Source of the DNA: Rhizobiales bacterium 63-22
GTDB lineage: Bacteria > Pseudomonadota > Alphaproteobacteria > Rhizobiales > Rhizobiaceae
Assembly: GCA_001898995.1 (NCBI GenBank)
Contig: MKVZ01000004.1
Span: 432,612-496,611, forward strand
Length of the DNA: 64,000 nucleotides
Direction: 5' to 3'
Shown: in pieces, positions 8,456 through 18,095 of the stretch
Layout: every line of letters starts with the position of its first letter
Numbering within the stretch: position 1 is the stretch's first letter
Translations under genes and position numbers: made by a program
Notes under the pieces: model-generated
The model's database searches: none
What the model was told of the DNA's origin: nothing
What the model saw: the letters and a program-made list of their open reading frames with translations, nothing else

Positions 8456-8860
8456 ATGACCGCTCGTTATCAGGAACACCGCGACGAACTGTTCGCTGCG
8501 GTCGATGACGAATTTGCGGAATCGCTCCGCATCTTCTTCCTCGTCGGCGGCAAGGCCAGCCCCGATCGCCCTCCCCGCGATATAGAGGCGCCCCTGCGCA
8601 CCGATGGCCGTGACGCCTTGCAGCCGGACGGCGGCAGCAACAACGACTGGAAAACGCACCTCGCGGCGGGAAAGGCGACGCTGGCGATCGATCGCTCGGC
8701 TTATCCCGATCTCATTCTTGAGAAGGGATTCCGCATCGTCGCCCGCGACCGGCCCGGCGAACCCGCTTTCGAGGTCCTGTACGTCGATAGCCGTTCCCAT
8801 CGCCGCCTTTACGCCATTCTCGGCGAAAAAGGCTCCGCCAGAACTGGAAACGCCCCGTGA
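8456..8860 (+). CDS. Hypothetical structural protein, head completion slot
   Basis: The product is 134 residues from ATG 8456 (a GTG at 8447 is possible). It begins with a helix (YQEHRDELFAAVDDEFAESL) and continues with a beta-rich region that includes [28 protein letters not shown] short protein between capsid and tail genes in lambda-like heads is usually the head-tail stopper (FII-type), and the beta-rich C-terminus would allow that, but this is by position only. Its stop overlaps the next start (GTGA). Confidence 0.55.
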   Translation: MTARYQEHRDELFAAVDDEFAESLRIFFLVGGKASPDRPPRDIEAPLRTDGRDALQPDGGSNNDWKTHLAAGKATLAIDRSAYPDLILEKGFRIVARDRPGEPAFEVLYVDSRSHRRLYAILGEKGSARTGNAP

Positions 8861-9678
8861 GCCTTGCCCGCATCGCCATCCGCGCCGCCGCCGTCGAGGC
8901 GATCAAGGGGCGCACGCTCGTCGGCGCGAACGTGCTGGACAGCGAAATCGGCGTTCTCGACCTCGATTCCTCCGGCAGGGTCACCTCGCCGGAAAAGGAA
9001 GCCTTCGTCGCGGTCTATACCGATGCGGCAAAAGCCGCTGTCGGCGACAACGACCTGCGCTCGATGCTTCTGAACGGCACCACGGACCTGCTGTTCGAAT
9101 GCGGCATGTCGGCGGCCATGCTCCAGAACACCGATCCCGATACGGGTGAAACCGTCATGGCGATCGGCGTTCCGGACACGGACGCGAATTTCGAGTTTCA
9201 GCTTGACCTGCTCGTGCGCCAGCTCATCGAGGCGTTGACCGACCCCGGCAATGTCTGGGGTCAGGTATTTCTCGGCCTCGCCTATCGCCTCCGCTCGGTC
9301 GAGCGCATGCGGGTCGGCAACATCACCGATGGCACGCGCCTTGCCGCGCAGCAACTTAAGGTATCGGCCGATCTGGTCGATGATCCGGAGCCGGCAACCG
9401 CGCTGGACCCCGATTCCGCCTTCGGCCGCTTCATCACGCTCGCGCAGGCAAGCGAGGACGAAAGCCTGCGCAAGAAAGGCGCCTTCATGGCCGCCGCGAT
9501 CGCTGGCACGCGGGAGGCGTGGGAAAACCTCCAGCAGGCGCATGGCATGACCGCTGCCGAACTTCGGGCGCTCGGCCTCGGCCCGCTTCCCGCCGATGCC
9601 GACCGCTCGACGCCCGCGTGGGACAGCGCCACGCTGGAACGCGCCGGGCTTTCGCCGGCGGTAGAGGTATCGCCATGA
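8857..9678 (+). CDS. Hypothetical tail-completion region protein
   Basis: The 273-residue protein has a GTG start overlapping the previous stop. The first 190 residues resemble a compact alpha/beta protein (RIAIRAAAVEAIKGRTLVGA at the start, then IGVPDTDANFEFQLDLLVRQ). The C-terminal part is helical with Pro-rich linkers. I do not recognise the family. It sits at the junction between head and baseplate gene blocks, so a connector or tail-terminator function is plausible but unproven. It ends in an ATGA overlap with the spike gene. Confidence 0.55.
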   Translation: MSLARIAIRAAAVEAIKGRTLVGANVLDSEIGVLDLDSSGRVTSPEKEAFVAVYTDAAKAAVGDNDLRSMLLNGTTDLLFECGMSAAMLQNTDPDTGETVMAIGVPDTDANFEFQLDLLVRQLIEALTDPGNVWGQVFLGLAYRLRSVERMRVGNITDGTRLAAQQLKVSADLVDDPEPATALDPDSAFGRFITLAQASEDESLRKKGAFMAAAIAGTREAWENLQQAHGMTAAELRALGLGPLPADADRSTPAWDSATLERAGLSPAVEVSP

Positions 9679-10193
9679 TCCAGAGCCTGATCGGCATGAA
9701 AATAGACATGGAGATGCTGAAGACGGCCTTCGGCAATTCCATCAAGGTCGGGCGCGTTGCCGCTGTCGACGCCGCCAAAGGCTATCGGATCAAGCTTGGC
9801 GAGGACGAGAACGGGCAACCCTACCTGTCGCCATGGTATCCGCATCCCGAATCCGGCGGCAACAGCAGCACATGGATGCCGCTTTCCGAAGGCCAGATCG
9901 TCGGCGTGATCAATCCGACCGGCGATCCGCGGCAGGGGCTGCTCGTGCGCGGCGGGTTTTCCGATGAAAACGCGCCGCCATCGTCGGACCTGCTCGCCAA
10001 TGTGCTGCGCGCCTTCGGTGTTACGGCCACGGTCAAGGATGGCACCGTGACCATCGAGGGAAACCTTGTCGTCAAGGGAAACGTCGATTTCAAGGACGGT
10101 CACGTAAAGCACAACACCGCCGATATCGGCGATACCCACGTTCACAGCGGCATCAGGCGCGGTGGCGAAGAAACAGACCCGCCGTCGAACTGA
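9675..10193 (+). CDS. Baseplate spike protein, P2 gpV-like
   Basis: The 172-residue protein has an N-terminal OB-like domain (SIKVGRVAAVDAAKGYRIKL, then LSEGQIVGVINPTGDP) and a C-terminal beta-helix (VKDGTVTIEGNLVVKGNVDF) ending in GDTHVHSGI. That His-x-His near the tip is the metal-binding apex motif of the P2 gpV spike. The protein forms the membrane-piercing trimer at the end of the contractile tail tube. The ATGA overlap fixes the start. This gene marks the beginning of the P2-type tail block. Confidence 0.9.
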   Translation: MIQSLIGMKIDMEMLKTAFGNSIKVGRVAAVDAAKGYRIKLGEDENGQPYLSPWYPHPESGGNSSTWMPLSEGQIVGVINPTGDPRQGLLVRGGFSDENAPPSSDLLANVLRAFGVTATVKDGTVTIEGNLVVKGNVDFKDGHVKHNTADIGDTHVHSGIRRGGEETDPPSN

Positions 10194-10205
10194 ATGGAGA
10201 GCATC

Positions 10206-10427
10206 ATGGACCGGAAAACCTATCGCGCCCTGCCCGGTGTGGCATGGGTGAACGGCGCGCCTGTGCCCGCGAGCGGCACTGTCGATCTGACCGACACGGA
10301 AGCCCGCTTTGATTCCGATCATGGCCGCGTCGAGCCGGTCGCGTCGAAACAGGAACCAGCCGCCCGCAAGAACAGATCGGGCGAAGCGGCCACCGATGGC
10401 GGGGCTGACGGCGATGGCGGGAATTGA
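10206..10427 (+). CDS. Small hypothetical protein between gpV and gpW
   Basis: The likely start is ATG 10206, preceded by GGAGA; an in-frame ATG at 10194 is closer to the gpV stop. The 73-residue product has a short folded N-terminus (KTYRALPGVAWVNGAPVPAS), then a Gly/Asp/Ala-rich C-terminus. It overlaps the following wedge gene by 14 bases. No family is recognised. Its place between spike and wedge suggests a small baseplate or capping accessory. Confidence 0.5.
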   Translation: MDRKTYRALPGVAWVNGAPVPASGTVDLTDTEARFDSDHGRVEPVASKQEPAARKNRSGEAATDGGADGDGGN

Positions 10428-10812
10428 CCGCCGCACCGGCCGCGTGATCGACAATCTGGCGTCGGCCTATCAGGGCGTCGAGGTGATCCTCATGACCCGC
10501 ATCGGCTCCCGTGTCATGCGCCGCGAATTCGGCGCCGGCATCGTGGAATTGCTGGGCCGGAAGATGACCCCTTCCCTTTTCGCGGCGTTCCAGTCGCTGA
10601 TCGCGACGGCCATCGATCTTTGGGAGCCGCGGTTTTCCGTGCGGCAGGTGATCGTCACCGGCACGGCGGACGATATCCGTCTTGGCCGCGCCGGTTTCCA
10701 GATCCTCGCGGACTATCGCCCGCGCGGGCATCTCGGCGACACGACGGTTGAGCGCGTGGTTTCATTCGGGCTTGGCATTTCTTCCGGCAATGTGGTGGTG
10801 AAACCGATATGA
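10414..10812 (+). CDS. Baseplate wedge protein, P2 gpW / T4 gp25 family
   Basis: The 132-residue product (from ATG 10414) matches the gpW/gp25 family: DNLASAYQGVEVILMTRIGS, then RVMRREFGAGI and a C-terminal strand pair. These proteins link the sheath to the inner baseplate. Upstream in-frame ATGs lie within the preceding small gene and lack a better ribosome-binding site. It is coupled to gpJ by ATGA. Confidence 0.88.
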   Translation: MAGIDRRTGRVIDNLASAYQGVEVILMTRIGSRVMRREFGAGIVELLGRKMTPSLFAAFQSLIATAIDLWEPRFSVRQVIVTGTADDIRLGRAGFQILADYRPRGHLGDTTVERVVSFGLGISSGNVVVKPI

Positions 10813-11672
10813 GCGCGACCGCTTTCGACTTCTCCAGCCTGCCGCCGCCGGAGGTCATCAAGACCTTTTATTTCGAGACCATCCTCGCCGGGCGCATGGA
10901 CGATCTCGCCGCCCGGCTCGCCTCAGCGGGTATTGACTATGATGTCGGCCATCTGGAAACCGACATTCTCAAGATCGTCGAGGAAAATGATTCTTACCGC
11001 GAGATCGACCTGCGCGCGGCGATCAACGACGCGGCGCTTGCCAATCTTCTCGCCTTCGCGCTTGGCTCCGATCTCGATCACCTTGCGGCTTTCTACGACG
11101 TCTATCGGCTGGTCGGCGAGAAGGACGAACCGTTTCGCGCCCGCCTCGCCGTCGAGATCAAGGGTCGTTCGCCGGGCGGTTCCTCGTGGTGGTACGAGGC
11201 CGCGGCGCGTCGGGCGGATGTTCGCATCCGCAGCGCAAAGGCGTTCCGCGAGGAATTCTGGCCGATCATTCATATCGTGGTTCTGTCCAGCGAAAACGGC
11301 GGTATCCCGGATCAAGCCATGCTCGACGCCGTGACGGCGGAAGTGATGGGCGAGAAGGTGCGGCTGATGAACGACACCGTGATCGTCGAACCTGCGGTAG
11401 CGACGGGAACTGATATCGAGGCGGATATCTGGCTCCTGCCCGACGCGCCCTATGGCTTGCTCGACGCCCTGCCGATCATTTTGCAGCAGGCGTGGCTCGC
11501 TGAATCCAGCATCGGGTTCGATCTTGAGCCGTCGTGGATCGACGCCCGGCTGCATGTCCCCGGCGTCAAGCGGGTCAATGTCCTGTCGCCTTCCGCGTCG
11601 CTGATCGCGGTACCGGGCGCGGCGATTTCCCTCGGCAACGTAAAGCTGAACTTCAAGGGGCGGGATTTTTGA
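10809..11672 (+). CDS. Baseplate assembly protein, P2 gpJ family
   Basis: The 287-residue protein (P2 gpJ is 302) has the family N-terminus FDFSSLPPPEVIKT, an alpha-helical segment around IDLRAAINDAALANLLAFA with GSDLDHLAAFYDVYRL, and the RLAVEIKGRSPGGS-x-WWYEAAA stretch near residue 120. It forms the baseplate wedge periphery in contractile-tail phages. It overlaps W upstream and I downstream, so V-W-J-I form one coupled block as in P2. Confidence 0.92.
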   Translation: MSATAFDFSSLPPPEVIKTFYFETILAGRMDDLAARLASAGIDYDVGHLETDILKIVEENDSYREIDLRAAINDAALANLLAFALGSDLDHLAAFYDVYRLVGEKDEPFRARLAVEIKGRSPGGSSWWYEAAARRADVRIRSAKAFREEFWPIIHIVVLSSENGGIPDQAMLDAVTAEVMGEKVRLMNDTVIVEPAVATGTDIEADIWLLPDAPYGLLDALPIILQQAWLAESSIGFDLEPSWIDARLHVPGVKRVNVLSPSASLIAVPGAAISLGNVKLNFKGRDF

Positions 11673-12484
11673 TGGAGCGCCAGCATCTTCTCGATGACGA
11701 TGCGGCGCCGACCCCGCTTGAGCGGGCGCTGTCGGAATCGCTCGACAAGCTGCCCGCGCTGATGCCGGGCGTCGAGGCCCTTCGCGGCTTCAAGTTCAAT
11801 CCGCCGGATTCGGTGGTGCCTTACCTCGTTGCGGAATACGGCCTCAACGAGATCGCGGATTACCTGCCCGACCTGCGCGCGGTGCTGCGCGAGGGTATCC
11901 AGTGGCAGCGCATCATCGGCACGCCGGCGGCGATCCACAAGGCTCTCGGCTGGATCAACTTCGATGGTGACATCGAAGAATTCCCGGTGAAGGCCACGAA
12001 ATGGTGGTGGTTCCAGATTCATTTGCCATTCGAGCCGCGCAACACGACCTTCGTGCAGCCGATGACAAAGCTGGTGCAGGCGTCGAAGCCCCTGCGCTCC
12101 GAATTCGCTCGCCTTACGGCGGGATGGGATGTGCGTGCCTTCAGGTTGAACGAGCACCGCCTCAATGGCGGCGCGGGCCTGAATAACTGGTCGGGCCGCA
12201 AGCGCTCACCGGATGAGCCGGTCCTGTCGCTCCGCGTCAATATCCGGCGCGGCGTCGTCATGCCGACTGGCGACGGCATTTCGGTGGCCGATACCCAATT
12301 CATCGACATGGTGTGCGCCGTCGATTGCCGGCGCCCCCTCGAACAAATCTCATTCCGATTGGCCGCATCGGCGGCGGTGCGCGTCGATTTCCGCAATCGC
12401 AACACCGTGCCCTTCCAGAACGCGCCATTCGTCGCTCAACCCTTTGGCGTCCCCTCGACGCGCGTACAGACAGGATTTGAATGA
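11672..12484 (+). CDS. Tail/baseplate protein I family
   Basis: Residues 1-175 match phage tail protein I: LERALSESLDKLPALMPGV, then LVAEYGLNEIADYLPDLRAVL and TPAAIHKALGW. The remaining ~95 residues are beta-rich and absent from P2 gpI (176 residues), so this 270-residue form carries an extra C-terminal domain, perhaps for fibre attachment. The start is set by the TGATG junction with gpJ. Confidence 0.85.
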   Translation: MERQHLLDDDAAPTPLERALSESLDKLPALMPGVEALRGFKFNPPDSVVPYLVAEYGLNEIADYLPDLRAVLREGIQWQRIIGTPAAIHKALGWINFDGDIEEFPVKATKWWWFQIHLPFEPRNTTFVQPMTKLVQASKPLRSEFARLTAGWDVRAFRLNEHRLNGGAGLNNWSGRKRSPDEPVLSLRVNIRRGVVMPTGDGISVADTQFIDMVCAVDCRRPLEQISFRLAASAAVRVDFRNRNTVPFQNAPFVAQPFGVPSTRVQTGFE

Positions 12485-13002
12485 TGGCCGTAGCAACACA
12501 AGGCGCGCGCATTCAGCAGGCTATAGCGCTCATGAATTTGACGCTGTTCCTCGCGGTCGGCACCGGCGACCCGGCGTGGGATAGCCAGCCGGCACCGTCA
12601 ACGCCAGAGGATCAGACTGCACAGGATGCGGCATGGAGCCAGTTGACCGACCTTACGGCAAAGATTGGTGTGACGCGGGTTCGGGACAAGTCCTATGTGA
12701 CCCCGGACGATGCCGGCACGATCTTGGTGGGCGATGGCTCTCGCTATTCCTTGAGCACCGATCCGACCGGCTACGTGTATCTCTGCTTTCAGTTGGACCT
12801 ATCCGACGCGAGCGACACGACACTTCGAGAGGCCGGCATATTCGTCGGCACGCAATTGGCCGCGTCTGTGCCGGAAGGACAGATGTACATCGCCGACGCT
12901 GATGTGGCCGACTTCGGACGGCTGATCGAGATCGATCGTTTTTCCCCCATCGTCCGCGACGGCTCCTTGAGCCAATCCTTCAGCTTCATCCTGACAATGT
13001 GA
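12481..13002 (+). CDS. Hypothetical baseplate/fibre-region protein
   Basis: The 173-residue product starts at ATGATGG overlapping the gpI stop. It has a beta-rich middle (TRVRDKSYVTPDDAGTILVG, then TGYVYLCFQLDLSDASD and LREAGIFVGT), a pattern often seen in baseplate or fibre hub proteins. The residue phrase 'REAGIF' near the end of a strand recalls other phage tail proteins, but I cannot name a family. Its position between I and the large DUF4815 protein supports a distal tail role. Confidence 0.6.
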   Translation: MMAVATQGARIQQAIALMNLTLFLAVGTGDPAWDSQPAPSTPEDQTAQDAAWSQLTDLTAKIGVTRVRDKSYVTPDDAGTILVGDGSRYSLSTDPTGYVYLCFQLDLSDASDTTLREAGIFVGTQLAASVPEGQMYIADADVADFGRLIEIDRFSPIVRDGSLSQSFSFILTM

Positions 13003-13013
13003 TGTGAGGCGAC

Positions 13014-16000
13014 ATGACCAGCATCATTCAGCGGCCCGGCTACCGGGACCGCTATGACCGCGCGCGCCGGCAACATGCCATCGCCTTTCAAGATTTGGGC
13101 CGCGACGGACAGGGCATCTATCTCCAGAGCGATGACCTGAATGAAATTCAGTCGCGCGCCGCCGATCAGGTGCGCCGCGTCGGCGACTATATCCTTCAGG
13201 ATGGCCGTATCACGGACGGGCAAACGCCCGTTGTGCAGGTCGTTGACGACGACAATATCAGCGTCACCCTGCCGGCCTGTGCGATCTATATTGGCGGCCT
13301 CGTGCATGACGTGGACGCGGCGACCTTCACCCTGCCGACCACTGGCGATCTCACAATCGGCGTGCGCACCGCGCAGACGCTTGTGACGGACGTTGAGCTC
13401 GCCGACCTGAAAGGCGATGTGCCCGGCACGGAAGCCTACATGGAGGAAGGCGCGTCCCGCATTGAAATCGTGGTGACGTGGGGCCATTCGCTGGACGGCA
13501 ATGCGCAGCCCCTGCATTCGGTCTTTCAGGTTCATAACGGGACCATTCTGACCACTTCCACGAATACGGACCTGTCGGAAATCTACAAGAGCCTCGGCCA
13601 GTATTCGAGGGAGAGCAACGGCAGCTTCGTCAATACGGGCTTTGCCACCACGGCGCTCGGCCCCGATGGTGCCGGCAATCAGGTCTTTTCGGTATCGGAA
13701 GGTGTTGCCTATGTGAACGGCACGCGCGTCGTGCGCCAGCAATCCATGCGCCTGACCGTGAAGGAACAGCCCGACCTCCGCAATGTGGACGCCGAACCGC
13801 ACGCTTTCACCGAGGCCACCGGCGGCACGCAGACTTTTACCGTGTCCAAGTCCCCGATATCGTCTATCAGCCGGATCACGGTGGAAAAAGAAGTCACTGA
13901 AACGGTGATCCATGGTCCCTATAGCGGGGCCGTCGATCCGCTTCAGCATCCTTCCGTGACGGCGATCCTCGAAATCACGCAGGGAGCGACGACATATGCG
14001 GCCGGCTGGCTGCTTTCGCAGGGGCAAATCGACTGGTCTCCGACCGGCGACGAGCCTGCCCCCGGATCGTCCTACACGGTCAAGTATCGGTATAACGAAA
14101 ATATTCAGGCTGACGCGGTAACGCGCGATACCGTCACCGTGTCGGGCGCGGCCAATGGCACGAACGTCCTGATCGACTACGCCTATAAGCTGCCCCGTAT
14201 CGATGCCGTGTGCATGGATGCGACCGGATCGCTCGTCTATCTGACCGGCGTGTCGGCGGTTTCCCGCCCGCGCGCGCCGGTCATCCCCTCGACCATGATC
14301 GAGCTTTCGCTCGTCTCGAATGATTGGGGACAGATGCCGACCGTCACCGCGTCCGGCCTGCGCAACATGCCGTATTCGGAATTGCTGGACCTCCGGTCCA
14401 TGGTCCTCGATCTCTATGACCTTGTGGCGCAGGAGAGGCTGAAAACAGACGCCAAGGCCCGCGCGCCGGGTTCGTCTCGCGGTGTTTTCGTGGACAACTT
14501 TGATGACGACGACATGCGTGATCAGGGTATTCCGCAGACCGGGGCCGTCTTCGGCGGCAAGTTGACGCTGCCGATCCGGGCGACCGTGCATGAGTTTCCA
14601 ACTTTCAACGGCATTCGGTTTCTGGATTTCACCGATACCTCGGTGATCGTCCAGAACCGGCGTAGCGCCGCGATGAAGATCAATCCCTACGCGACCTACA
14701 CGCCGATGCCGGGGCGGGCGAGCCTTGAGCCGTCCACCGATATCTGGACCGACACGACCACCGCATGGACCTCGCCTGAAACACAGACCTTCACGGCGGC
14801 GGAAGGGGAATACATCAGCGGCATATCGCTATCTGAACAGGTCCAGAAGATCGGCGAAACGACCGTGGCGGCCGAGTACATTCGGCAACGGGACGTGAAT
14901 TTTAGGCTGGAAGGGTTCATCCGCACGGAAACCCTGAAAACTATGACGTTCGACGGCATCACCGTCGTTCCGAGCGTCATTTCCGGTCCCGCCGACGATG
15001 ATGGCGTCATCACCGGCACCTTCACCGTTCCGGCCAATGTGACGACTGGCTCCAAGACGGTCTATTTCGAGGGGTCCGCCGGCACCAAGGCATCATGCAC
15101 CTATGTCGGGCGCGGTGAAATCACAGTTGAGGAATATCGGCTCGCATCGTCGCTTCAGACGAGCACGGCCACCTTGCCAGTGCCGGTAGTTCAAAACACC
15201 GTCATCAACAACACCACGGTCGTCAACAACATCACGAACGTCAATCAGGCGAACTCGGACCTTTCGCGTGGTGGCGGCTCCAACGGTGGGCGGGCCGACC
15301 CGCTGGCGCAGACGTTCACACTGGATCGCCCGCGCTGCATTGCAGGCGTTCGGCTGATGTGCGCCGGCGTGGGCGAACAGTCCAATTCGATCTTCGTCCA
15401 GATCAGGACGGTGCAGACCGGTATGCCGACCGCGATCACGCTGGCGGAAGCCTTCGTGCCGGGGACGGACCTTCAGGAAGGCCAGCCGTTCACGGCGCGC
15501 TTCACCTATCCCGTCTATCTCGAAGCGGGACAGGAATATGCCTTCGTGGCCCTGACCGACGATGCCGCTCACGCGCTCTACATCGCGCGGGTTGGCGAAA
15601 TCGACATGGACAGCGGGGCGATTATCACCGAGCAGCCGTTCACAGTCGGCGTGCTCCTGTCTTCGTCCAACGCCTCGACATGGACGGTCCACAATGACGC
15701 GGACCTCTGGTTCGAGTTAATCGGCTGCGCGTTCGATCCGGTTCAAAAGACGATCCAGATCGGCACATTCCGGGCTACGAAAATGTCGGACGTGATTGTC
15801 AGCGCCGGCGTGGAAATCCCCGATCCTTCAGCGGACGTGACGCTTCGCTTGACGCGGCTTGCGACCAACGAAGTCATCACTTCCGCGCCTTCGCAGACGA
15901 TCCGCTTCACCGAGTATATCCAGAATGAGGACGTGCTTGTCGAAGCGATCTTGTCGGGCACGGTGGACGTTACGCCCTTCGTTTTCCCCGATATCCAGAT

Positions 16001-16322
16001 CGTGGAAGGGGAATTGCAGACGACTGCCGACTATGTGACCCGCGCTGTCGATGCGACGGACGTGAATACCGTCCTGACCACGTTCGACGCGCTCCTGCCC
16101 GCCGGCTCCACGGCTTCGGTGCAGATCGGCGTTCCGGGCAATTATCTGGACGTGGCCGTAAGCACCGCAACGCCAATTGGTGATGGTGTGGTCGAACAGA
16201 CCTTCATGCAATCCGCCTACCCGGCGGCTAATCTCGATGCACGAACGCGAATTGTGATCACCGGCACGCCCGCCGCGCGTCCGGAGATATCCGCGCTCCG
16301 CATGATCCTGTCCAAGGTGTAA
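13014..16322 (+). CDS. Large tail protein with DUF4815 domain
   Basis: At 1102 residues this is the largest prophage protein. The N-terminus (IQRPGYRDRYDRARRQHAIA, then LQSDDLNEIQSRAADQVRRV) is that of DUF4815 proteins, which occur in contractile-tail phages next to baseplate genes. The rest is beta-rich with many Thr/Val/Ser strands. An Asn-rich linker (VINNTTVVNNITNVNQANSD) near residue 730 probably separates a baseplate-bound part from a distal part. It is probably a baseplate protein or host-contacting appendage; the exact role is unknown. Confidence 0.8.
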   Translation: MTSIIQRPGYRDRYDRARRQHAIAFQDLGRDGQGIYLQSDDLNEIQSRAADQVRRVGDYILQDGRITDGQTPVVQVVDDDNISVTLPACAIYIGGLVHDVDAATFTLPTTGDLTIGVRTAQTLVTDVELADLKGDVPGTEAYMEEGASRIEIVVTWGHSLDGNAQPLHSVFQVHNGTILTTSTNTDLSEIYKSLGQYSRESNGSFVNTGFATTALGPDGAGNQVFSVSEGVAYVNGTRVVRQQSMRLTVKEQPDLRNVDAEPHAFTEATGGTQTFTVSKSPISSISRITVEKEVTETVIHGPYSGAVDPLQHPSVTAILEITQGATTYAAGWLLSQGQIDWSPTGDEPAPGSSYTVKYRYNENIQADAVTRDTVTVSGAANGTNVLIDYAYKLPRIDAVCMDATGSLVYLTGVSAVSRPRAPVIPSTMIELSLVSNDWGQMPTVTASGLRNMPYSELLDLRSMVLDLYDLVAQERLKTDAKARAPGSSRGVFVDNFDDDDMRDQGIPQTGAVFGGKLTLPIRATVHEFPTFNGIRFLDFTDTSVIVQNRRSAAMKINPYATYTPMPGRASLEPSTDIWTDTTTAWTSPETQTFTAAEGEYISGISLSEQVQKIGETTVAAEYIRQRDVNFRLEGFIRTETLKTMTFDGITVVPSVISGPADDDGVITGTFTVPANVTTGSKTVYFEGSAGTKASCTYVGRGEITVEEYRLASSLQTSTATLPVPVVQNTVINNTTVVNNITNVNQANSDLSRGGGSNGGRADPLAQTFTLDRPRCIAGVRLMCAGVGEQSNSIFVQIRTVQTGMPTAITLAEAFVPGTDLQEGQPFTARFTYPVYLEAGQEYAFVALTDDAAHALYIARVGEIDMDSGAIITEQPFTVGVLLSSSNASTWTVHNDADLWFELIGCAFDPVQKTIQIGTFRATKMSDVIVSAGVEIPDPSADVTLRLTRLATNEVITSAPSQTIRFTEYIQNEDVLVEAILSGTVDVTPFVFPDIQIVEGELQTTADYVTRAVDATDVNTVLTTFDALLPAGSTASVQIGVPGNYLDVAVSTATPIGDGVVEQTFMQSAYPAANLDARTRIVITGTPAARPEISALRMILSKV

Positions 16323-16325
16323 TCT

Positions 16326-17594
16326 ATGGCAAAGACGACGAACTATCAGTGGGATTTGCCGTCGCCCTACGGCATCCAGATCACGGAAATCGCCAAGATC
16401 GCCGCCGCGTTCGGTGGCGTTGACGCTGCGCTTAAAGCCTTGTCGGACGCCTTCCAGAACCACGAAACTGCATTTTCGGATTTGGTGAACCGGCCCGACA
16501 CTCTGGAAGGCTTCGGGATCACTGATGGCATGACGGCGGCGGAGATATCCGCCGCCATTCAAGCCGCCATTGCAAGTCTCGTGGATGATGCGGGTCCGGC
16601 GCTCGACACGTTAAGAGAACTGGCGGCCGCTCTCGGCAACGATCCGAATTTTGCCACCACCACGTCAACGGCTCTCGGCAATCGGGTCCGTGCCGACGCG
16701 GCGCAATCCTTCACCTTGGCACAAAAGGCGCAAGCCCGCGCCAACATTGACGCGCTTGGCACTGTGGACAAGGGACAGACCAATGGCGTTGCCAGCCTCG
16801 ACAGCACAGGAAAGGTTCCGTCTACGCAGCTTCCGGCACTGACGACAACGGCTACGGTTGGTGCGGCGGTCGCCGGTGCCAACAGCAAGCAGACGCCAGA
16901 CGATGGTGATTTTTTCACCGGGGTTCTCGCCGGCGGTTCGACCATGTTCAAAACGACATGGGCGAACATCAAAGCCGCCTTGAGCAGCGTTTTCCTTCCA
17001 CTTACTGGCGGAACCCTTACCGGTGCGGTTGAAGTGAGTGTAGCGGCCCTCACATACGCATTCCACGTAAGAAGCCCGTCCAATAGCAACCTAGGCGGAT
17101 TGTATGTTTCGGCCACCGGCGGAGAACTGTATGCCCGTGGGAACGATGGAACCACTACGGTCATCAAGGGTGCGGGCGAAAGCGGTATCGCAGGCTCGCT
17201 TACAGTCGGTGGCAGCGTTATCGTGGGCACCTTCATCAAAGGTACGACTGCTGTCTATGCAGGTGCCGCCTACATGGCGACGGACGGTAATGTGACCGGG
17301 TCGAAATGGGGCGGCGGCTGGCTATACGACTGGATCGAGGCCCGGTCCTACAACCGCACCAAAGACTATCTGCTCGGGGAAAATACACCGATTGGCAGCA
17401 CTATTCTCGGCATTCCTCAAGACAATGTAGCTTTTTGGGGCACATTGGACGGAAGTCGCATCAACTGGGCTAATCTTAGCGGCACAGACCTTAACAACTC
17501 CGTGGGTGCTATTGGCTATGGCACTTGGATGGTGATGGGGATCAAGAACGCCAGCAACGGATCTCATGCCTGTACGTGTAAGAGGATTGGGTGA
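16326..17594 (+). CDS. Tail fibre protein
   Basis: The 422-residue protein has a helical N-terminal attachment region (NYQWDLPSPYGIQITEIAKI) and then LGNRVRADAAQSFTLAQKAQ, a repeat unit common in fibres. FLPLTGGTLTGAVEV near residue 220 is the classic tail-fibre repeat. A glycine-rich beta C-terminus ends in a Cys pair (SHACTCKRIG), presumably the receptor-binding tip. It determines adsorption together with the chaperone encoded next. Base composition falls noticeably toward the 3' end compared with the baseplate genes, a usual sign of exchange among fibre tips. Confidence 0.85.
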   Translation: MAKTTNYQWDLPSPYGIQITEIAKIAAAFGGVDAALKALSDAFQNHETAFSDLVNRPDTLEGFGITDGMTAAEISAAIQAAIASLVDDAGPALDTLRELAAALGNDPNFATTTSTALGNRVRADAAQSFTLAQKAQARANIDALGTVDKGQTNGVASLDSTGKVPSTQLPALTTTATVGAAVAGANSKQTPDDGDFFTGVLAGGSTMFKTTWANIKAALSSVFLPLTGGTLTGAVEVSVAALTYAFHVRSPSNSNLGGLYVSATGGELYARGNDGTTTVIKGAGESGIAGSLTVGGSVIVGTFIKGTTAVYAGAAYMATDGNVTGSKWGGGWLYDWIEARSYNRTKDYLLGENTPIGSTILGIPQDNVAFWGTLDGSRINWANLSGTDLNNSVGAIGYGTWMVMGIKNASNGSHACTCKRIG

Positions 17595-18061
17595 TGGCGA
17601 TCACTTCTGTTGAAAATCTCGAATGGGTTGACGCCGATCATACCCGCCTGCGAGCGGTCGTAACGTTCGATGATGGCCGTGTCTGGCCAATGTGCGTTCA
17701 TGGTACCTATGACACCGACGAAGGCTTGGACCTCTGGACCCGTGCCAATGCCGGAGACTTCGGGGCGATTGCCGATTATGTCGCGCCGCCCGAACCGACG
17801 CCCGAAGAAATCCGGGCGGCTATGCCCGCTCTGTCGGCCAAGCAAATCCGTCTCGGCCTGCTATCGCTCGGCAAGCTTGACGGCGTGGACGCGGCGATTG
17901 ATGCCATGTCGGAACCCGACCGCAGCCAAGCGAAAATCCAGTGGGAGTATGCGACGGAGTTTCACCGTCTGCACCCGCTCATTGTCAACATCATGCCGCT
18001 CCTCGGCTTGACGGATGATCAGGTTGACACTGCTTGGATGCAGTTCGCGCAGGTGGAGTAA
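17594..18061 (+). CDS. Tail fibre assembly/chaperone-like protein
   Basis: The 155-residue protein starts in a TGATG overlap with the fibre stop. Its C-terminal half (LSAKQIRLGLLSLGKLDGVD, then QWEYATEFHRLHPLI and LGLTDDQVDTAW) is a recurrent module encoded directly after tail fibres in alphaproteobacterial phages. Such proteins fold or trimerise the fibre or stay attached to its tip. The assignment is mostly positional. The next gene lies 34 bases away on the opposite strand. Confidence 0.65.
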   Translation: MAITSVENLEWVDADHTRLRAVVTFDDGRVWPMCVHGTYDTDEGLDLWTRANAGDFGAIADYVAPPEPTPEEIRAAMPALSAKQIRLGLLSLGKLDGVDAAIDAMSEPDRSQAKIQWEYATEFHRLHPLIVNIMPLLGLTDDQVDTAWMQFAQVE

Positions 18062-18095
18062 CCAGCGGCAGCGTCGAAAATCTGATGCGTCGCCG

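Noticed and set aside
12789..14591. 600-codon frame opposite the DUF4815 protein
   Set aside because: It is a shadow: no motif, no start signal, and it crosses three rightward genes.
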